DNA of 64,000 nucleotides, from contig CM077666.1 of assembly GCA_039707655.1 (NCBI GenBank), positions 242,574,166-242,638,165 of the forward strand, written 5' to 3'. The notes under the pieces were generated by a model. It saw only the letters and a list, made by a program, of their open reading frames with translations. It did not search any database and was not told the DNA's origin. Position numbers and translations under genes: made by a program. Source of the DNA: Elymus sibiricus. Its lineage: Eukaryota > Streptophyta > Magnoliopsida > Poales > Poaceae. The stretch's first letter is position 1, and every line of letters begins with the position of its first letter. Shown here in pieces: positions 58,029 through 64,000 of the stretch.

Positions 58029-59033
58029 TGTTCGCACACGAACACGTCACCGTGTACCCTCGACGTCGGAGGTGATGCACCGCAACTCACGTCGAAGGAG
58101 ACCCGGTCGGAAGCGCGGTACACAAGCAATCCGGCGGGTGCTTTTGAGGACCCGAAACCCCACACGCCCGGGAGGGACCACGTCTGGACGCGCGGTGGCT
58201 ATGGGCTGCCCTTGGTCGACCTGATCGCCCCTAGGGCCTCGTGGATCGCTGCCCTTCAAGAAGAAGAACGAACGAAGAACGAGAAGAAAGATACGAGGGA
58301 GAGAGATAAAAGTAGATGAACACGAAAAAGTAGTATAGATTGATATATCGATTGTGTGTTGTTTAATCGGCCGTCACCTCTCATCTATTTATGAGGCGGT
58401 TGGACTTCCCGTACAAGAAAAGGACCAAAAATTTCATCCAAAACGTCAAAAACCTTAACCTAACTCGGACAGGAAACTTTGGCAATTTTCCGGATCAACT
58501 CGGAGCCTCCGACTGGTTTGCTTCGGTCCCACCGAGTGAACGTGGTCAACCTTCTGTAATCTTGTGTATTCAACTCGGAATTCCCGAGTGGTTTCACTCG
58601 GAATTACCGATTTTTCTGACACCAACTCGGTCTCACCGAGTCAAATCAACTCGGTCGGTCCGAAATGACTCTGCACTTTCTGTTTCTGACCTTGTTTTGA
58701 CTCCACAGGTTGCATACGACCTCGGATTAAGACGATTTTTATATCAAAATCAACCGTTTCGACGAGACGCGCAACTTTCATGTTGAAACTTTTTCCATCC
58801 GAGGCCATCTTAATTGAGGTTTTGGCCATTTTATAATCTGGTGTCAACATGAGCATCTCTGAAATTGTCACAACTTTTGCATCCGAGCTCCGTTTTGGAC
58901 CATCTTCGTATTCATCTTGATCTTCTTGAAGAGAGTCATCCGATGGTGACTTCCAATCATAAGTTTGAATTAATTTTGACATATCTTTAACTTTAAGTAA
59001 CTTTTACGATTGTGCCACTTTTGAGCGTCAACA
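58029..59033 (-). repeat. 5' LTR of the NEK-embedded gypsy
   Basis: 1005 bp. Contains repeated ACTCGG words (58490-58660) and an antisense short frame. Ends match the 144-bp 3' copy. Confidence 0.88.
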
Positions 59034-60329
59034 CAAAGGATCAAAAGATACGGCTCGGTAAGTATTTTATGCTCTAATAAAATCAGTTAGGAAAAAAATA
59101 CTTGAAATTACTGACGGCAATATCTTCTCCTCCGAATATATATGTTGTCTGACTGAAACAGGTGATTTTGGGCTGGCTAAAGTATTGACTTCTGATGATT
59201 TAGCTTCGTCAGTAAGTTGTTCTTGCCCAACCTCTAGGTAGGTGTTTCTGTTTCTATGTGGCCTATGATTTGATATATTGTCTCTCTTCTCAAGGTTGTA
59301 GGAACTCCCAGTTACATGTGCCATGAACTTCTTGCTGATATTCCATATGGCCCCAAGTCCAACATTTGGTCGCTAGGCAAGTAAAAACCATTGAACACAC
59401 AGGAGAGCTATGTATTTTTGTATTAGAGAATAAAAAGAAAGGGTAGAACCCGAGTACACACACATAAACATCCTTAGTTAACATCCAGCTATTGTTCATA
59501 TTTCATTGCAGACCCTAGCCAGTTGATATCACCAATCACGTAATCAATTCTTCATCAGAAATATTTCACCAAGCTTTAGTCCCACAAATGGAAGTGCCAT
59601 TTTATCGCCCCTTGCCGAAAATCCAACATCTCATCCAGAGTTTGAAGACTTCCTTTTCGTAGGAAGTGCATGTGTGAAGCATTATATGTAGTGCATGTGT
59701 GACGCATTGTGTGTGCTTTGATCAAAATTATGCATTGACCTTTTCTTGTTTTGACACCAGCAGCCTCCCACATCAAGGGCTTCAGTGGACCAGACAAGAC
59801 AAGGTACGCGGCGAGCATCACTTTCCCCATGCATGTTCAAAGCTCCTGAGAAGAGGCGAGTTGCCGACATTCTCGCCAGATTGAAGTCTCCTGATGTTTC
59901 AGTTAACACACCTCGAATGACAGAATTGCTGAATTCCCACTGGCATCCTCTGAAGATCCATTGTGTCCCATCATGAAGCTCTTGCCACCATCTATCGCCG
60001 ACCAATCGATCACCAAGGACAAATGCGCTTTCCAGGTGCTCCGGAGCGACAGCGAAAGCCACACCAACACTCCTGATCCGAACCTGCTCAGTATCGGCAA
60101 TAATTCACTGTGAAGGTCATGCGATTGGAAGCAGAAGAGGTTCGACACGACATCGTACAGGCAGAGAGCTGAGGCTCTTGAGGGCTTTCTTGAGTTCAGT
60201 GCCCAGTTGCTCCAACAGGAGAGATTTCAGGAGCTGGGGATCTTGCTAAAGCCTTTTGGGCACGGGAAGGCGTCTCCTAGAGAGACAGCCATATGGTTGT
60301 CAAAGAGCTTCAAAGAAACGGGATTATAA

Positions 60330-61138
60330 GGAGAGGCCTTCAAAGGAAAACATAAGCCCACAATAATTTTCCATCTTTATTAGGTTCAGGCCGTTCAGTT
60401 CCACTACCCCCCCCCCCCCCCCCCCCCCCCCCTCCTTTGCATCACTAATTCAATTTTCTGACCTGAAATGGTCTTGTGAATACAACTCCAAAACTCTGTT
60501 GACATTTTGAGAAAAGAATAGTTCTGGATATACTTTAATACTATAAGTTATCTGAAGATTTTGCTGATATCTTGATAAAGTTTTAACTCGGCTGTTCTTG
60601 TTTTTGTATTTCAACCTTGGAAAGACTGTTTCGGTGTTGCCCCTGCTGTCTTGAAAGATCAGATGGATATGCAGCCGAGGCTTCCTCTCCAAAATAATAA
60701 GAAAAAGAGCTTTTTTTTTCGGGAAATATAAGAAAAAGAGCTTTAACAGGTACGTCTAAGCCATACAATATATTTTTCTATTTTTGCTTCCTTGAGTATG
60801 TAGCATGTTAGGTAATGAATAAGCTTGTGGTGAGCTGTATTCTGAATTATCTGATATACATGCAGGCTCCCAAATTTATTCAAAGTGTTGTTCTAGAAGA
60901 TGATTGGCGCCCAAAAAGATTAATGTCATTGACTTGTCACGATCACCAGGGCTTCAATCAATTGAAGTGGTATTTTTTCCGCAATGTGACTCTCTTTCAA
61001 GCCCAAAATAAACTGAGAACCATCGAAACATGGAAAAAATATATTTATAGAAGAACATTATTTCCTCCTTTTACACAGATAGATTATTCATTGGAAAACC
61101 GTAAATTCAACACATCAACAACAGCCGACCCAAAAAAC
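60330..61138. other. Gap between the NEK tail and the isomerase, with a C tract
   Basis: Convergent region: the 3' flank of the NEK tail, a run of about 23 C at 60410-60432, a duplicated AAGAAAAAGAGCTTT word at about 60700 and 60733, then the 3' UTR of the isomerase (minus strand). A 117-codon plus-strand frame at 60815 shows no domain and is not called as a gene. Confidence 0.45.
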
Positions 61139-62507
61139 TCACTTTGTTTTGACACTGACACCGTCTGATCCAGCAATGATCACTGAGCTTGCCATGTTCA
61201 AGAACAACCCATGCTCAACAACTCCTTCCAAAGCTGCAATCTCCTTGCCCGCGTCCAATGCATCCTTGATTGGCGTCTTGAAGTATAAATCAACGATGTA
61301 ATTCGAGTTGTCAGTAACATAGGGCTTGCCATCCTCATTCAATCTCAGCTTTGCCTCGCAACCTTCTTCATTGAACAGGCCCTGCAGTCTTACTTGATTG
61401 TACTTCCAGCAGAACTGCACAACTTCCACAGGCATGGCAAGACCGCTCCCTCCTAGGCCAGTAACTAGTTTCGTCTCATCAACGACAACAACAAACTTTC
61501 CTGATGCAGCTTCGACCATCTTCTCCCGGAGAAGGGCTCCACCCCGCCCTTTCACAAGGTTAAGATCTGGGTCAACCTGTTTATAGTAGTAAAAAAAAAG
61601 GAACATAGGTTAATCACCGATGGCTCTTAGAAAACAATGAAGAGGATAATTTGAACCTCGCTACCGCCACCCCCCCTAAAAAAAAAAAATCAAAGGACAA
61701 ATAAGTGAACATGCAGTTGTTGTGATTGACCATTCATTTTAGCACCACAACATCATGGCATTCGATCGATACTGGTTTGTTACTTTCCAACCTGAAGGCA
61801 TGCACTTTCAGAGTGCTGCCAATCCTGCATGATAAACGGCAGACATAAAGCTAAATGATTGCTCCTTCATAGTAACATCTTAAATGTCAGAACTAAAATG
61901 ATACAGACAGGAAGGCTGAACTATCGTCCATGAAGTACACTAGTAAGACAGAGCTATCTTTCAAATATCGTCCATGAACTAAAAACATCTTTCATGCTCC
62001 AAGTGGAGTATGACAGAAATTCTAGCAAGAGGTGTTTTTTTCCCCATCTTCCAAATATCCCCACAAACAATGAAAATTACTCTTTTACGCATAGTTGTAA
62101 AGAAGCAATGAGGCAAGAGGGAGGACCTCGTCAGCGCCGTCAATGGCGAGGTCGATGACGGGGTGGTCGTCGAGCGTGGAAAGAGGGATTCCGAGGGACA
62201 TGGCCTGCTCAAAGGTGCGCTTGGAAGTGGGCACACCGACGATGCCGGAGAGCCTCCCGTTGGCAAGAAGCGCACCGATCTCGGCGACGGCAAAGGCGGC
62301 CGTGGAGCCTGTCCCGAGCCCCAGAACCATACCACTCTGCACCTGCTCCACCGCACGCACCGCCGCAAGCCTCTTGAGGTCATCCTGCGTCAGCGCCGTC
62401 GCCGCCTGCGCGGCATCCGCGCGCACGGAGAAGCGCGCCGGCCGGCGTGGGGCGGCGCGTCGCGCGGCGGCCGTGTGGAAGCGGACGGCGGCGGCGGCGG
62501 CGGCCAT
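61139..62507 (-). CDS. Ribose-5-phosphate isomerase A, plastid form
   Basis: Interconverts ribose-5-phosphate and ribulose-5-phosphate in the Calvin cycle and the oxidative pentose phosphate pathway. Two exons on the minus strand, 62507-62127 (127 codons) and 61576-61139 (145 codons plus stop); the intron is GT..AG and falls between codons for GADE and VDP. Total 272 residues, usual for the plant plastid enzyme. Residues 1 to about 35 are Ala/Arg-rich and acidic-poor, a plausible chloroplast transit peptide. The phosphate loop [12 protein letters not shown] starts at residue 63. Catalytic residues by alignment to E. coli RpiA (D81, D84, K94, E103) are D123, D126, K136 and E145, all present. 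An upstream in-frame ATG at 62591 would add 28 residues; the [10 protein letters not shown] start is preferred as a transit peptide. Looks functional. Confidence 0.96.
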
Positions 62508-63025
62508 GCTGGGTAGCAGCGGGTGGTGGGAGCTCGTTGAGGATGGGGAGCTGGTGGAGGAGATGTGCGGGGGTTGCTGCCTGACGATCAACTTCGCGAA
62601 GTCTCAGTGGACTGGGACAGCCGTTCGATCTGTGTTCGCGCGAAGATTCGCGCTGGGGCGCTTTGTCCCTCTTTTCGGCCTGTGTAAGGCGCTGATCGGC
62701 CCGTTTCTCAGTTTGTTCGGGGTGGGCTTTTCTTTTTGTTTGTTCTATGGGCTGGGGTAGTTGTTTGGGTTGGCCTTTTTTTTTCTATCTTGTTTTTTCT
62801 CGGTCCGCTCCTCTGTGAAGGGGAATGGGAAGAGGCCACCGTGGTAATTAAGAAGGGGAATGGGAAGAGGCCACCGTGGTAAATAAGAGGAGGGGAGGGG
62901 GTAGTTAGCTGCAGTCACTTCGTCAGTCCATTTCCTCCTCTCTCTCTATCCTTCTCTGCGGAATCCGAAGATCTCTGAAGCGAATCGAAGAGAAATCGCT
63001 GTGCTCCTCCACAGCCAACGAGAGG
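62508..63025. promoter_or_regulatory. Shared bidirectional promoter region
   Basis: 518 bases between two divergent start codons. Contains a 35-bp tandem duplication (GGGAATGGGAAGAGGCCACC plus GTGGTAA, at 62821 and 62856) and a CT-rich leader (CTCCTCTCTCTCTATCC) near 62933 typical of a plant 5' UTR. No clear TATA box for either gene. Confidence 0.55.
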
Positions 63026-63046
63026 ATGGGCGACGCTGCTGATGGT
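63026..63046 (+). CDS. First exon of a divergent gene
   Basis: ATG at 63026 in the context GAGAGGATGG encodes MGDAADG and is followed at once by a perfect donor GTAAGT at 63047. The upstream leader is CT-rich. The rest of the gene lies right of the window, so the product cannot be named. An exon this short followed by a T-rich intron is credible but rests on few bases. Confidence 0.5.
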
Positions 63047-64000
63047 GTAAGTGCTATCCCCTCTTTTTCTTTTTCTTTTCTTTTGTTTGTTGGTGAGATG
63101 CATTAGATCCGAGTGGATTTTTGGGTTCCATTGTTTGTTTGGATCAAGTTCAGATTAGTAGGTTTGAAGCATAGAATCGTTCCTTTTTTTGATTCAACCG
63201 GTGGTAATGTCTTGCGTAGATTTGAGGGGATTTGAGTCCAGATTAGTAGCTTGAAAGATACAGTGGTCAGTCCATTTTTTTGTATGCTTTCTGCTTTAGA
63301 CGTCTAGGTCTCAAGAAGTGGTTCTCTCATATCCCCCTTATATCTATTATTGATCCATCACTAGGAGAGGTTCAGTCCCTTGTTTGTTATTTTTTTTTAG
63401 TCCAGATTAGTAGCCTGAAGATTATGATTTCGCCCAAACTTTTTTTTATTTGTGAAATGAGTTGCATGTTTGAGGATTAGTACTTAACTCAACTCCGCTC
63501 ATATGTATTACTGAGCCATCACTAAGAGTGGTTCAGTCCCCTGTTTGTTTATTTTTGATTTTGCTGAAACCCTATTTATTCAGTAGCATGTCTTTTTTAA
63601 ATTTTTCTCTTGAAACAAGAGAGGTTATCACTGAATGTATCAGTAGGAGTGGGTATGTTTTATTTGTTTTCCGGAACCCCTATCTAATCAGTAGGTTGTT
63701 TTTTGAATTTTTTCTCTGTAAACAACAGAGATTACTTCTGAAATCTATCAGTAGAGATACTAGTGAAATTTCTCTCTGTAGAATATAGCATGTGTTAAAA
63801 TATCTCTTTTTTGTGGAATCAAAAGAGAATGATTACTGAATCTAAGTTTCAAACAGCAGCATATTTTTTCCCTTTTTCTTTTTTTGCTGAAACCTATATG
63901 AATCAGTACGATGTTTCATTTTTTTGTATATGAATCAAGATATTATGGCCTTTTGATAGATTCATCTTTTTTCAATCTCCACATCGTATTGTAAATATAA
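63047..64000 (+). other. First intron with diverged internal repeats
   Basis: T-rich intron in which three words recur: CAGATTAGTAG (about 63153, 63239, 63402), GGTTCAGTCCCYTGTTTGTT (about 63368 and 63530) and a GAAACC..ATNNATCAGTA type word (about 63565, 63675, 63890). The pattern suggests old internal duplications. No second exon before the window ends. Confidence 0.45.

Larger units (their letters stand above)
52436..59033 (-). mobile_element. Minus-strand gypsy element inside the NEK pseudogene
   Basis: Flanked by a perfect CAAAG duplication (52431-52435, 59034-59038). The 5' LTR is 59033-58029 (1005 bp); the 3' LTR is 52579-52436, only 144 bp because its middle is deleted. A primer-binding site TGGCGACTCCGCTGGGGACC (58020-58001) follows the 5' LTR and a purine tract (minus strand of 52580-52592) precedes the 3' LTR. 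The interior keeps a gag-like frame and an RNase H fragment; protease, reverse transcriptase and integrase are lost. An Angela-type solo LTR (54801-56656) interrupts the gag-like frame. Confidence 0.9.
51340..60329 (+). pseudogene. NEK-family serine/threonine kinase, broken
   Basis: Plant NEK kinases act in microtubule organisation and cell expansion. Recognisable exons: 51340-51425 ([20 protein letters not shown], glycine loop); 51501-51559 (YVLKKIRL with the catalytic lysine, then a frameshift); 51656-51721 (LIAKVRSPYIVEYKD with the helix-C-to-beta-4 region); 51844 onward (GCYVSIV, then lost); 52100-52140 (IKKANNNHF, then a break); 52238-52318 ([17 protein letters not shown], catalytic loop). 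After a 6.6-kb retrotransposon: 59162-59211 (DFGLAKVLTSDDLASS), 59295-59376 ([19 protein letters not shown], then SNIWSL, where kinases normally have CPEL and SDIWSL). The rest of the C-lobe is absent. The tail resumes at about 59780 and ends with [14 protein letters not shown] and [19 protein letters not shown] before TAA at 60327. Multiple frameshifts and missing exons exclude an active kinase. Confidence 0.85.

Noticed and set aside
60815..61168. 117-codon plus-strand frame as a gene
   Set aside because: No domain, no splice context, AT-rich, and it overlaps the 3' end of the isomerase on the other strand.

Overview
This is a plant nuclear window, almost certainly from a Triticeae grass (wheat, Aegilops or barley type). 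The evidence is spliced genes with GT..AG introns and a dense nest of grass repeats: two Angela/WIS/BARE-1-type solo LTRs, an Au-type SINE, Stowaway and Tourist/Harbinger MITEs, and TGATACGTC-type gypsy LTRs. No bacterial features are present. Family names for repeats come from recognition of terminal sequences, not from a database search.

Four host loci can be supported. (1) A long coiled-coil gene on the minus strand, ATG at 33144, whose first 14 exons (33144 down to 18671, 653 codons, every splice phase consistent) look like the plant GRIP golgin. Its C-terminal exons would lie left of the window. (2) A NEK-family protein kinase on the plus strand (51340-60329) that is broken: frameshifts, missing exons, and a 6.6-kb retrotransposon between the HRD and DFG regions. 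(3) A complete two-exon plastid ribose-5-phosphate isomerase on the minus strand (62507-61139, 272 residues). (4) The first exon and first intron of a divergent plus-strand gene starting at 63026, facing the isomerase across about 0.5 kb.

Almost everything else is mobile DNA. 1212-3921 is a decayed copia fragment. 3922-9378 and 11804-17291 are two complete, small, chromovirus-like gypsy elements (Reina-type by size) with 5-bp target duplications; the second is very young. 9384-10540 is a gypsy remnant. Intron 3 of the GRIP-like gene holds a copia element (24787-30551) into which a gag-only gypsy element (26325-28374) and an Au SINE (30278-30460) inserted. Upstream of the GRIP-like gene is a hairpin MITE, then a four-layer nest: gypsy LTR, LINE, GC-rich gypsy-like element, Angela solo LTR (33831-42317). 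42318-44942 carries a decayed unknown ORF. 44943-50510 is a pile of LTR fragments around a gypsy gag-protease region. 52436-59033 is a minus-strand gypsy with its own solo LTR inside.

The functional picture is simple: a Golgi tethering protein, a dead cell-cycle-type kinase and a pentose-phosphate/Calvin-cycle enzyme form a small gene island stretched by nested insertions. I found no convincing novel biological system. The most useful observations are the conserved extension of the pol reading frame into the 3' LTR in two different elements, the gag-only nested element, the broken NEK locus, and the exact reconstruction of insertion order.
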